From: Owenia fusiformis
Lineage: Eukaryota; Annelida; Polychaeta; Sabellida; Oweniidae
Length of the DNA: 64,000 bases
Direction: 5' to 3'
Assembly (NCBI GenBank): GCA_903813345.2
Contig: CAIIXF020000006.1
Span: forward strand, 39,151,936-39,215,935
Shown piece after piece: positions 36,180-47,193 of this stretch (the stretch's first letter is position 1; each line of letters starts with the position of its first letter). The position numbers and the translations under genes are program-made. The notes under the pieces were generated by a model. It made no database searches and had not been told where the DNA came from. It saw only the letters and a program-made list of their open reading frames with translations.

Positions 36180-36960
36180 CCACTCTGATTCTAGTCATTT
36201 CAGACTCTAGTCAACTCATACCTTTATTCAACTCAGACCCTAGTCAAGTCATACCTCAGTAAACTCATACCAAAAAGTCAACTCATACCTTGGTAAACTC
36301 AGACTCAAGTCAAATTATACATGAGTCAATTCAGACACTAGTCAACTAATACCTCAGTCAACTCATACCTTAGTAAACTCAGACTCAAATCAAATCATAC
36401 TCCGGTCAATTCAGGCTCTAGTTAACTCATACCCCAGTATACTCATACCCGAGTCAATTCACATCTCACTCAACTAATACCATAAACTACTCATACATCA
36501 ATCAAGTCGGAGTCAAACCCGAGTCAAGTTATAACTTAGTCAATTCAGACTCTAGTTAGTTCATACCTCAGTCACCTGAGACCCAATCAACTCATACATC
36601 AGTTCGCTCACCTTATATTCGCGAATGCAACTTTCAGCTGTCGGCTGCCGGGTAAACCTACTATTTTATGACCAACTTATTTATATATGAATAGTACCTG
36701 CCACTATTCCATTTATATCTAAATGAGTTTGCCATAAAAAGTAAGTTAATCCATCAACTCAGACCCTAGTCAACTCATATCACACTAACGCATACCCGAG
36801 TCAAGTCATACCCTACTATAATCAAGTCATACTTTAGTCAATTAAGACTTTAGTTAGCTCATATCTCAGTCAAATCAGACCCTTGTCAACTCATACCTAA
36901 ATCATCTCAATCCCTATTGAACTCAATAGAACAGAATAAGGTAGAAAAGCGAAACATCGA
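36180..36960 (+). repeat. Degenerate 'agtcaactcatacc' array downstream of exon 8
   Basis: Irregular ~13-28-bp repeats of (t/a)gtcaactca(t/g)ac. The counterpart in copy B is the enlarged array at about 50640-51960. Confidence 0.8.
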
Positions 36961-37559
36961 TCTGTAACTCTATTTTTAATTTGACTAAATCCAATATTGT
37001 AAAAAGGTATGAGTTGATTAGGGTCTGAGTTGTCAAGGACTTGAGAAACCATTTCTTAGATAGGGATTCTTTACATGAAGTTTCGTGTAGTTTTTTTTTA
37101 ATATGAATGATAAACCTTATACAATTGCTGTATATACATGTTGCTTTTTATACTATGAACTGTTTAATAAACTGTATAAATATTGACCAGAGAGAGTATA
37201 AAATTTTATATGTAATCTTTCCAAAATGCATGATGTCAATGTTTTTTTTAATTTGTTAATTTTAATTTTATCCAATAAAACATTAAAAGAATGAAAAAAT
37301 ATCTCCATGGTTACGGAAACAATTAAAATAAATAGCAAATGGATAGATAATAGACAATATGTACAGATGTATTATCATAAAAATCTGTAAATGAAGAATT
37401 ATGTAAAAAACGATATTGATTGTTTCAGTCAAAAGGTATGTAATTGTAATGTTATATTAATTTATTTTCACATATCAGAGCTTGTAAATATAGTTAAATA
37501 AATACAGATGTATTTACATTCTATTTCAATATAATACAGAATATTTGATTGTTGGATTT

Positions 37560-38190
37560 TGTCTATTTTTGGTCAGATTTTGCCATCAGGCTGTAACAAC
37601 CCTGACAAAATTTCAAATTTGAAACAACCTTACTTGTAAAAACCTTGATAAAATACAAAAAGTCTGTAATAACATTGAGAACAGTTTATAACAACCATGT
37701 CCGACATTCTGTGACAACTAAGTCAACATTCTGTGACAACCATGTTCAGCATTCTGTAACAAACATGTCAACGTTTATAACAACCATGACAATTACCCTG
37801 AGAACATTCATTAAAACATGGACAACATTCCATAAAAATCAGTTCATCAAGATGTGACAACCCTGAAAACATTCTATAACAAGGCATTGACAGGCAAAAT
37901 GTCACCACCTGCCATTTGTTACAGGCACTAAACACCCTGACAACATTCTGTAACAACCATGAAAACAACCTGTGTCAAACCTGACAACATTCTGCAACAA
38001 CCATGTAAACAATACATGTCAACCCTGACAACATTCTGCAACAACCATGTAAACAATACATGTCAAACCTGACAACATTCTGTAACAACCATGAGAACAT
38101 ATGTCAACCCTGAGAACATTCTGTAACAAACATAAAAACAACCTGTGTCAACCCTGACAACATTCTGTAACAACCATGAAAACAACCTGA
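37560..38190 (+). repeat. 44-bp minisatellite, copy A
   Basis: Copies of 'caaccctgacaacattctgt' plus 'aacaaccatgaaaacaacctgtgt', with variants. It ends at the junction with segmental copy B. Open frames on both strands here are repeat artefacts. Confidence 0.88.
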
Positions 38191-40663
38191 ATAAACAAAG
38201 TGAATGGTAATTACATTCTAATGATTCACTATATTGTAACCATGTGCAGTCCCTTGTATTGTAATATATATGATCAAAAACGTGACGGATATTACTCCAG
38301 GGGACATATATGAGAATGCTTCTGTTTAAGGATTGTGACTTCAAAACAAAACTATAATTAAGAATCATATTCCAGAATTTCCAAGAATAATGTTACAAAC
38401 AAGAGACACATTTTGTACATCTTCATCAAGCAGACAAATGTCAAATAGAAAACTGGAAAACAATAGTAGTATAATATCATGGGCATGATAATATTGATAT
38501 CACACTTCCGATGGTTTTAATTCATAACGCACTTGTAATGCGATTACTGGCAGGGAAATACAGGAAATTGTTCTTAGTCAGATGGTATTATTATTGTAGT
38601 TACACCGACTCATCACATGTTTTGGAACAAGACTTGTTCTTTCAGTAGCTACATTTACATGTACGTCAGTCTCTGCAACTGATTTATCATGACGAGGGCG
38701 TCACACATCCATGGCCAAACGTGTGACGTGTAGGAGCTCCTAAATTAAATTTGTCTTGAATTACTGAACTTGTCTTTTATTTGGCCCAACTTAATTTGGA
38801 TGTATCAATTTGCCAAGGGGTTGCCGTTCTGATTTATTAAATGTGATTCCTTGTATACAGATCTATTGTAGAACAAAGCCCTTTGTAGTACATGCAGTTT
38901 TAAATAGTATATTGTGACAAATAAATTCTAATGCTCCAAACACATGCTTTTTGGACTTTCATTAGGTAGATATATAAGCACTAGTGCCAAAGGGAAATAG
39001 ACTAGTGCCAAAGGGAAATAGACTTAAAATTGTTTAATAGACTTTTTAATTCGACTTACTGTTATCTATTTGTTTGGCGTTTTGCAAATGGTGAACAGAG
39101 ACAATTGATTTTGATTCGCCAAATGTGCCAAAGAGCCAATTTAATAGGGTTTGAAACTCTCAGATGGTTGACTCTCAATGGCAACCACTTTTATAAAATT
39201 ACCTTCCACACTGAACAACGTTTTTATTTTTTATTTTATCCTTTGGTTTGAACTTTGAACTGACATCCTTTCCAACCGGTTTTTAAGTTGTACTAAAACC
39301 AATTAAAGAATCTCTTATTATCTTGTTTTAAGCACAAATAGCATCCTTTTTGTTATGTTGACTACAAAGCTTGTGATATTTCCCCACACAACGCAATTTA
39401 TTAAGATAAGACTGTCAACCTCTGAAATGTTATTTTGCGCACTTTTGAGGTCACCTGACCATGACGTACCGTGTGCCAAGTTTTTCAGGCGCTAAATCGA
39501 AAATTTGTTGTTGCAAACTACTACAAAGGCTGAAGTGGAAATAAACATTAGTTTCTCATTCGCAAGCATTCAAATAGCCAAATAGGGATTTTAAGTTTAT
39601 TCAACTTCACAAAATGACATTTTCGAGGAAAGAACACTGCAATATTATTCGTTACATATTCAAGGAATTGATTAAAATGCATTTGTGAGACCGAATATCG
39701 ATAACTGAAAATGTTAACCCAGTAATTAATTAATCAATTAACTAAATAAATATATTACATTCGGGTTGAAAAGTTTTAATCCCCAAACACTTTATTGTTT
39801 GCACTGTATTGCAAGTGATATTATACCCTTTTCAAAATTGATGAAAATAGCCTAAATCATGCAATTGGCTCAACATAAGAGTGAATAACTCGATTTTGAA
39901 AGCAATGGTTACATTTTTATCTACAAAATCGTATTTCGCGGTAAATTGTTTCAACCACATTCGTCATGACACATCACCTGAGATACAAGTCAGCTTTAAC
40001 CAACACAGATCTAAATAAAATAAAATGAGACCTTTAAGTCAACTCGGATTATACCTAATCAACTCAGACTTTATTCAACTTAGATCGTAATTTATACATA
40101 CATAAGTCAACTCAGGTCCGAATCAGATTACTTAAAGATATTGATATCTCATGGATAAAAATGACATCACATCAAAAGATTCTAAGACCAACCTGAAATT
40201 ATAAAATGGTTTTAACAGTCACCATTATCACTGAAATATAGAATGACTATTATATGTTACACGACATAATTATATTGCATAATGTTTTAATTGTCTGGAA
40301 TATGATAAATCAAGCCTACCTGGATACTGATGCCTATAATTAATAATTATGTCACAAGGAGGTCGATGAAAGTTGGTCTATAGATAACAGATAAATATAA
40401 AGAGAAACCTATATATTAACACCTCTCTTATCTGAACATCTTTCAATGTGATCATTTTTCCCGGTTCCAAATTTGTCATATTCTGTTGAATTAAATTTTA
40501 ATAAAAACTTAAAATGTGGACATTTGCTAATCCAAACACTTTTGGCCGGTCCTAAAGGTGTTAAAATATTAAAAAGTTTTTTGTGGTTGAAATAGTTTTG
40601 TCACATATAGCGTTTTATTATATTATAATGTAATGTAATGTATAAGTACTTATATACTTTCAG

Positions 40664-40817
40664 AATAGAATGAAGGAGAGTCTCATGTTGTTCTCGTCGA
40701 TTACAAACAGCGGCTACTTCAAAACAACTGAATTGATACTTTTTCTCAACAAGAAAGACATTTTTGAACAGAAGATATCACAATTTAAGCTGTCTGATTA
40801 TTTCCCAAATTATAGAG
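40664..40817 (+). CDS. G-alpha exon 7' (duplicate of exon 7)
   Basis: Same 154-nt length, acceptor (tttcag) and donor (gtagga) as exon 7. The encoded segment is identical except that Glu becomes Asp in LSDYFPNYRG, so NKKD is intact. It could replace exon 7 in an alternative transcript. Splicing exon 7 to 7' would break the frame, since exon 7 ends in phase 1 and 7' begins in phase 0. Whether it is used is unknown. Confidence 0.6.
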
Positions 40818-41136
40818 GTAGGATTTTATATTATATTTGAAAATATGAAGGTGCAAAAGTACACTACTCCTAAAAGGTTGGTAGTTTTTATTGGATATCA
40901 TTATCAATGCCTGTCCATGTGCGAATCTTATTCTTCTAAATAATATATGCATTCATTCATCCGTATAACATGATAACATGCAATACAATAGTTGAAAATT
41001 GATTAAAATTAACATTGTTGTCGATCTAATAAAAATGAATAGAAAAGAAAAAAATGTATCCTAGTTACAATAGTTCTAAAATAGTTATTGTTAAGTTTTA
41101 AATTGCCAAACATAAACAGGGTTTGATTTAATAAGT

Positions 41137-41625
41137 GGAGAGGTTAAGCTACCGTATAAAATCCAAAACGCAACTTAAACGTATCAATCGCCCCTATACA
41201 AATACATGTAGAGTTCACACATAAATAGCTGTTCAGCTCTAGTGTTTGTTTAGACTACACCATAGCTTGTAATGATTACATAGTATGCCATTGATGAAGT
41301 TCAATAGCTGGTTTTCTAATTCATATTTTAAACGAGCTCGTTTCGTAAGATTATTGGAGTTAAAACATGCGTAACATACATCATCTTCTTCAGAAAGAAT
41401 TATACTCTGCATCGAAATCAAAATTGCAAGGATAGTATTCAACAGACATGAGTATAATGATTCCCGTTGATAGCAACGTGAAATTTAAAATCTCCCGTTC
41501 TAAACACGCAACTTTGAAGTTGAACGGGTATCTGAAGTAGACTAAAGCGATACAATCCTATGTTGATTCAATGTACTTTGCGTTTACGTATACGTTTTGA
41601 AAAACCGTATTTGCTTAACCTCTCC
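41137..41625. mobile_element. 489-bp MITE in intron 7' (GGAGAGGTTAAGC termini)
   Basis: Starts GGAGAGGTTAAGC and ends GCTTAACCTCTCC, flanked by AGT on both sides (41134-41136, 41626-41628). Copy A has the uninterrupted site 'aataAGTgatcc' at about 35048-35058, which proves an insertion. No protein is encoded. Confidence 0.8.
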
Positions 41626-42358
41626 AGTGATCCAAAGAAACGTCCGGTTTCCAAACTTATGGACGGGAGTGTATATTCATCCTTCATTCCAAGGACTTCA
41701 TGTTTTTCTCAGTCCAATGATGTGTATATTGTCGCGCCGGGCCGATTCCCAGGAGTACCCTGTATGCAAACTTCAGGAAAGGCCAGGGACGATATAAGGG
41801 ATCTTGGAGGTGTTATACACAGGTGCCGACCTGGTTTGGTGGTACGGCAGTTACCTTTCAAAGATGGCAATATAACAATGGTATACAGGGATTTTATAAT
41901 CTATTCCAACGTAAAATAATAGTACAAATAATTTCAAAAATGTCTATATAGAGCTTGAATGTCTCTGTAATTGTTCCTTCTTGAATAATTGTAAGAGGAG
42001 GAGGATCTACTCCTCTGAACTATCTTCACCCTCTAGGAGGTCCTTCTGCTCCAACTGGTAAAATGGCCTGAGGAGGATCTGCTCCTCTGCAGCTTTCTTC
42101 ACCTCTAAACTGGAATTTAACCTTGGGGGAGTTCCTTCTGCTCTAGGTATCGTCTCGTCTATATCACGGCTTCAATGTGATATCTATGGAGGAGGAACCA
42201 CTCGGGAATGTCAATCAATACTCTGAGATTAGACCCGAGTTATAAATGCTCCAAATAATCTTCACTGCGCTGTCCCTCAGAGTCGTCTCACCTCGGAGGA
42301 ATCAGGGCTCCAGGAGTTTTGGTTCCGGAAGTGTAACCTTGGCTCAAGGAGTTATTTT

Positions 42359-42640
42359 GTCTCTATAAAACTGTCTCGTGGAAGGGGTCCAGGCTCCGGG
42401 AGTATCTTCTGCTCGGGGAGTCGCCACTTCACAGGAGAAACCTCTTCTTTTGTACAAGACCCTAGCTATTGGAATACCTTCCACTCCAGGAGTCTTCTCG
42501 TCTCTATAAAACTGTCTCGTGGAAGGGGTCCAGGCTCCGGGAGTACCTTCTGCTCGGGGAGTCGCCACTTCACAGGAGAAACCTCTTCTCTTGTACAAGA
42601 CCCTAGCTATTGGAGTACCTTCCACTCCAGGAGTTGTCTC
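42359..42640 (-). repeat. 141-bp tandem duplication inside the LTR
   Basis: Two copies starting at 42359 and 42500 ('gtctctataaaactgtctcg'). The period is 47 codons and the minus strand stays open across both copies. The same structure is at 47823-48104 in the other LTR. Confidence 0.85.
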
Positions 42641-43505
42641 GTCTCAGGGGAAACCTCTGCTCCTGAACGCAACCCTGGCTATTGGGAGTACCTTCCGCAC
42701 CGGGAGTCTTCTCGTCTCTAAAGTAACCTCGTCACCACAGTAATCCCTTCTCAACCTCTACTCACACTGTCTCTTGGAAGGAGTCCAGGCTCTGGAGTAA
42801 CTTCTGCTCAAGGAGTCACCACTTCACAAGAGATACCACTACAACCTCTATAGAGAAATAACACCTCTGGAATGTCAATCAGATGGTGAGATTAGACCAG
42901 AGCTGCTACTTCTCGATCGTGGAGTACCTTAGTTCCGGCGGAGTAACCTTGGCTCCAATGGGAGTAAACCTTGCAACACAGAAATACCTTGGTTCCGGAA
43001 GTGTAACCTCAGTATCTAACTTCTGGAGGAGTCAAATCACCTCGGAGGGTACATCCAGTTCAGCAACTTGTATCAATTTCGGATCATCAATAACTCGGAG
43101 GAGGAGAAGGAGCAACTCACGAATATCGATCATTAAACTGAGATTAGACGGAGCTGTATCCTCAACCCTCGGAGCAAATTCCACTCTAGAATAGATGGAG
43201 GAGTAAGCACTCGGAGCTGGCAATTCTCGGAGCAGATATGGCTCTCGACTAGATGGAGGAGTAATCGCTCGTAGCTGGCAATCCTCGGAGCAGATACAAC
43301 TCTCGAATATCAATCACAACGGAGATTAGACAGAGCTGTAACTACTCGGACCAAATATAACTCAGAGGAGATATAACACTTAAATAATTGGAGGAGTAAT
43401 CACTCGGAGCTGGCAATTCTCGGAGCAGATATGGCTCTCGAATATCAATCAGACTGAGATTAGACAAGAGCCTTAATTACTCGGAGGAGGAATTACTTCT
43501 TAAAA

Positions 43506-43519
43506 TGACGTCACTTCCG
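43506..43519. promoter_or_regulatory. CRE/ETS composite site in the LTR
   Basis: TGACGTCACTTCCG on the plus strand, i.e. CGGAAGTGACGTCA on the minus (element sense) strand: a CRE palindrome joined to an ETS site. Followed on the plus strand by AAGATGGC and AAAATGGCGG, resembling YY1 sites. The second copy is at 48970-48983. Probably part of the LTR promoter; direction is not certain. Confidence 0.5.
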
Positions 43520-44142
43520 TCAAAACAAAGATGGCTGACCGCTTGGAATTCTGGGAAGAAATCAAAATGGCGGACAGCAATATGGCGTCAAACTCAATAA
43601 TCAAATTGCCAACTCACCCAAAACCGGCTGTTATCTTCTTGTATCTCGCCCAGTCAAAAACGAATGCAAAAACGAATGCAAAACTGCAGCAAATAATCCA
43701 AATAACCTGTAGATTGTCTAATATAGTTCTCAATTCAAATCGATCACGCTCTCACATAAAACGATACAAACTGACGAGGTGTTTCCTCTGCAAAGTCTTG
43801 GTTTACTCTGATTTACAGGTCACGATCTCACGCTGAAGTCCAGACATCTCAGGTTGCATCATGGGAAAATACAACTTAAGTTGGCGGTAAATTCAAATGA
43901 AGCCATCTGATTGGTTGAGCTCTGTTGCTGGGTGCTTAATTATTCTAATTTATTCCACTACAGTCTGCTGATCAAGTAAACATCCAAGTGCCTAGATGAG
44001 ATTCTGCACATAGACACTTTACAATACAATTCTTTAATTACAGTGGACAGAACATGAAATAAAGATGAAATAACATAAAACCCAGTAAAATAAACGTTTC
44101 ACAAACCCTAGTACTACTCAGGGGGAATTAAAAATTCCCACA

Positions 44143-44154
44143 CTCCCCCCTACT
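44143..44154 (-). other. Polypurine tract
   Basis: Reads AGTAGGGGGGAG on the minus strand, directly abutting the 3' LTR start at 44142. This is the position and composition expected for the plus-strand primer. Confidence 0.8.
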
Positions 44155-44309
44155 AAGCTTGATCGCCCACGATCACACAATATAAACTTAACTTCTACAA
44201 AAAAATACATAGAGAGCTCGAGCACCTGTTACAAAAATAAATACAAGTAAAGAGCTAACTTATCTCCTCTCAAAAAATCACATGATCATGATCAGTCTCA
44301 TTCAACTAA

Positions 44310-47159
44310 CTATCTTAACTTAAGATTGTCATATTTAGGGAAGGAGCCATTTGGCCTCCTCTGTCTTCGCTCCTCTCGCACACACTGGGATGAGTCTCCA
44401 TGGCTCCTCAGTTCGACCTGCTCTGTGTTCTTGAACTTCGGCGAGGAGTCAACTTCTCTCCAGTTCATCTTGTCTCTTACAAGACACGCTGGTTGTCTTC
44501 TTTGATGTCTTGGTCTCGCCCTGTATGGTAAACTTTCTTCTGACTGCTCACTTGATGACCCTCTTGGTATGTAGGCTCGCCTATTTCTTGTCAACTCGCT
44601 ACCACACAGACGCCTTGCCCCCCTACTTGACCTTCCCTCAGTAAGGATTGTAGGTACATCAGGTCTTTTAGAGGCATCCCAGCTCTTCACTTTAGGAGAG
44701 TCAACTTTGCTCTTCTTCTGGATCCTCATGGTATCTCCAGCCTCATCATTTGTTGGAACCTCCTTTTTCTTCTGCTTTCTTCTTCGTCTCTTCCTTCTGT
44801 TCTGGAAGGGAGTAACAAAGCTTCCTGGCTTCTTTGACTTTTCTTCTTGGGAGCTACTACAGCTCTGGATTCCTTTTCTGTTGGAGTCATTGAAGCTCAT
44901 CTGTAAGGAGCCATAATGGATCTCAGCCTTGCTAGCCAACAGGTAGTCTGTCCCTAGGATTCCATCCTGGTTGATTTCGGCAATCACCATCTCTAAGGGA
45001 GTCTTCCTTCCATCGAACTCCACCTCCATAGAACATGAGCCATATACTGCTATGGGAGAACCATCTGCTTGGACCAATACATCTTTGGCTGGTTTCAGTT
45101 GTGGTCTCTTCCGGTAGTTGATTCGGTTGAAACTGCGTAGACTTATCAAAGACACCACTGATCCTGTGTCTATCAGGCACTTAACAGGAGTTCCACACAG
45201 CTCAACAACAGCCGCTATCTTCCGAGCAGATCCAGCTCTCTTAGGATCCACCACTGCTTGATCTCTGACATCAAGGCAACAAATTGGGTGGATCCCTAAA
45301 GCATCTCTACTCTTCTTGGATTTGGGACAATCAAGGGAGAGGTGCCCACGCTCCGAACAATTGAAGCAGGTTACTAGAGGACATCTTCTCACAATATGCC
45401 CTTCCTCTCCACATCTTCTACAAGTAATACATCGAGGAGCTCGAAGTTCTCTTTGGTCTTTGAAGAGCTTTAACGCCTCATCCATCTCCTTCATCATCTC
45501 TGTCTTCATATCCTCCATCATCTTGAGGAGCTTTTCCTCCACAAGGTCGCTAGTCACAATTGAGATGTGAGAATCCAATTGTTTTGGCTTGAGTCCCCTT
45601 CGGATACGTTCCGACTCTTGGTAAGCTTCCTCCTTCTGGGCCTCCTCTATGGCTTCATCAAGAGACTTTGGGGCTCGGCGATGCACTGCAGCCCGAACAT
45701 CATCGTCTGTTATAGCCTTTTCAAAGCTCCCTCGAGCAAGTCTGTCTTGGGAGGAACGAGACATCTCCGGATAGGCTAAGGTGGCTAGCCTCCGGATACT
45801 TTGACCCAAGCTCTGTAATGTTTCCTTTGGCTTCCTGGTTCTAGCATTAAGCTCCGCCTCGTACATGGAAGCTTTCTCTCCAGGCCCAAATCTTTTTGTC
45901 AGCGCCTCAACCAGATCATCATAAGAGTGCCCCTCTTCCAACTCATGTACGAGCTGTTGAGCATCTCCCCGCAACTGATTGGTCAGGTTCTGTCTCTTCT
46001 CCTCATCAGTCCATTGGTTGCTCTCTACACAGTTCTGGAAGTGTGCCTTATAGTCCAGCCATGGAGTCTTCCCATCAAACAACTGGGTTATCTTGATTTT
46101 AGTTTTTCTTCCCTGCTGTACTGAGTCCAAGGCTTTTCCACACATTTCCATCGCTTTCTCTGCGAGCTTGACCATGGCATGCTCCTGGTTACCATTGGAG
46201 CTATCTTCGCTCTTCTTCACATCTGTAGCATGAGCCTTGGAGTCCTCCTGGGGAGCTTCTACTCCTCGAGCAGCCACAACTTGTCTTTGGGGTTCCCGAG
46301 CCATAGTCACTCCATCAGCATTGTACTGAGATCCCAGGAGCTCATCTTGCTCGACTGTTGGAGTTTTCCTAGCTCCCTTTTGAGTTTCAAATCCTCCTCT
46401 GGTCACTCGCAAATCTAAGGCAATCTGTCTCAATGAACCAGTCAACTCTCTCAATGTACCATCAAGCTCAGCTTTACTCTTCTTAGCCTCCACCTGGAGA
46501 CGGGACATCTCTTCACCAAGGTTCCTCTGCATATTAGAGAGATGTGCTATCTCCTCATGTAGGTGGTTCATCTCTTCATGGATCGCAAATTGCCCTTCAC
46601 ATTGTCTGCTAAGTAAACAATCTCGCATCTTAAGGACATCTACTCTCAGAGTTCCCAAGCTCCCTTCTAAAGACATCAGCCTGGACTTGGTGGAGTCAAA
46701 TTCTCTCTTCCCCCGAGCCCAATGGTCTCTTCTCAAAGCGTGAGCTGGAACATCTCGTCTTAGCCTGAATTCAGCATGGTATCCAGTATCTTCCTTCTCT
46801 ACATCAGGAAGTATCTTCATCGTCATATCAGGGGAAATAACTCTAGGCTCTCCTCGGACTAGAGTCGCTCTGGCTCTATCATCTAAGTCCTCTGGTAGAG
46901 TGTCATCTACTCTCATAAGTGGAACACCGAGACTCTCCTCCTCGCTTGGGAACAATTTCTCCTCATCTCTCGGAAGTGATGTTCCCTCCGAACCAGAATG
47001 CTCTTCTGGACATCTATCCCTTTGAGGAGTCTCAAGATGCTTCAACCCCATCTTTGGAACCAATCGCACAATTCCGCCAGTTCTCACATCATCTCGTCTG
47101 GAGTCTTCTTGCTCCATCGTCTTTGGCGAACGCTCACATTTCTGTGACATCTCAGACAT
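44310..47159 (-). CDS. Gag-protease polyprotein of the LTR element (949 aa)
   Basis: Structural and protease polyprotein of the non-autonomous LTR element. In order: acidic and basic N-terminal region (1-150), a predicted coiled coil (about 155-255), a Ty3/gypsy-like Gag core (about 355-510, with 'FDGKTPWLDYKAHF'), and two CCHC zinc knuckles (C580-C583-H588-C593 and C598-C601-H606-C611). A retropepsin-type protease domain follows, with Asp664 in DTGS and a hydrophobic ILG at 734-736. A ~200-residue basic, Ser-rich tail (RRKRRRRKQKKK near 790) ends it. The start codon lies only 15 nt beyond the primer-binding site. The stop leaves about 155 nt before the polypurine tract, with no room for pol. 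The open frame is unbroken, consistent with recent activity. Confidence 0.9.
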   Translation of the reverse strand: MSEMSQKCERSPKTMEQEDSRRDDVRTGGIVRLVPKMGLKHLETPQRDRCPEEHSGSEGTSLPRDEEKLFPSEEESLGVPLMRVDDTLPEDLDDRARATLVRGEPRVISPDMTMKILPDVEKEDTGYHAEFRLRRDVPAHALRRDHWARGKREFDSTKSRLMSLEGSLGTLRVDVLKMRDCLLSRQCEGQFAIHEEMNHLHEEIAHLSNMQRNLGEEMSRLQVEAKKSKAELDGTLRELTGSLRQIALDLRVTRGGFETQKGARKTPTVEQDELLGSQYNADGVTMAREPQRQVVAARGVEAPQEDSKAHATDVKKSEDSSNGNQEHAMVKLAEKAMEMCGKALDSVQQGRKTKIKITQLFDGKTPWLDYKAHFQNCVESNQWTDEEKRQNLTNQLRGDAQQLVHELEEGHSYDDLVEALTKRFGPGEKASMYEAELNARTRKPKETLQSLGQSIRRLATLAYPEMSRSSQDRLARGSFEKAITDDDVRAAVHRRAPKSLDEAIEEAQKEEAYQESERIRRGLKPKQLDSHISIVTSDLVEEKLLKMMEDMKTEMMKEMDEALKLFKDQRELRAPRCITCRRCGEEGHIVRRCPLVTCFNCSERGHLSLDCPKSKKSRDALGIHPICCLDVRDQAVVDPKRAGSARKIAAVVELCGTPVKCLIDTGSVVSLISLRSFNRINYRKRPQLKPAKDVLVQADGSPIAVYGSCSMEVEFDGRKTPLEMVIAEINQDGILGTDYLLASKAEIHYGSLQMSFNDSNRKGIQSCSSSQEEKSKKPGSFVTPFQNRRKRRRRKQKKKEVPTNDEAGDTMRIQKKSKVDSPKVKSWDASKRPDVPTILTEGRSSRGARRLCGSELTRNRRAYIPRGSSSEQSEESLPYRARPRHQRRQPACLVRDKMNWREVDSSPKFKNTEQVELRSHGDSSQCVREERRQRRPNGSFPKYDNLKLR

Positions 47160-47174
47160 CTTCTAAGGCAACAG

Positions 47175-47192
47175 ATCCCACCGCTGCCACCA
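47175..47192 (-). other. Primer-binding site, matches tRNA-Leu 3' end
   Basis: On the minus strand, one base after the 5' LTR, the sequence is TGGTGGCAGCGGTGGGAT. Its complement ATCCCACCGCTGCCACCA equals the 3' end of animal tRNA-Leu (acceptor ...CCCACCGCTGCCA plus CCA), as I recall that sequence. Confidence 0.8.
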
Positions 47193-47193
47193 A

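Larger units (their letters stand above)
33031..38191 (+). repeat. Segmental duplication, copy A (G-alpha exons 7-8 block)
   Basis: From 'taaacaaaacgaattgtaat' onward the sequence repeats at 38192 with high similarity. The block covers the end of intron 6, exon 7, intron 7, exon 8, the 3' flank, a degenerate 'agtcaactcagacc' array and a 44-bp minisatellite. Copy A is contiguous with exons 1-6 and keeps the open frame. Confidence 0.85.
41730..44142 (-). repeat. 3' LTR (2413 bp)
   Basis: Plus-strand ends TGTCGCGCCGG... and ...AATTCCCACA. All marker positions are offset by exactly 5464 from the other LTR. It contains an internal 141-bp tandem duplication (42359-42640) and a CRE/ETS cluster at 43506-43519. 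It is very long for an LTR. Confidence 0.92.

Noticed and set aside
41560-41919. 119-codon plus-strand frame
   Set aside because: Spans a MITE end, unique intron and the start of the LTR; a chance fusion.
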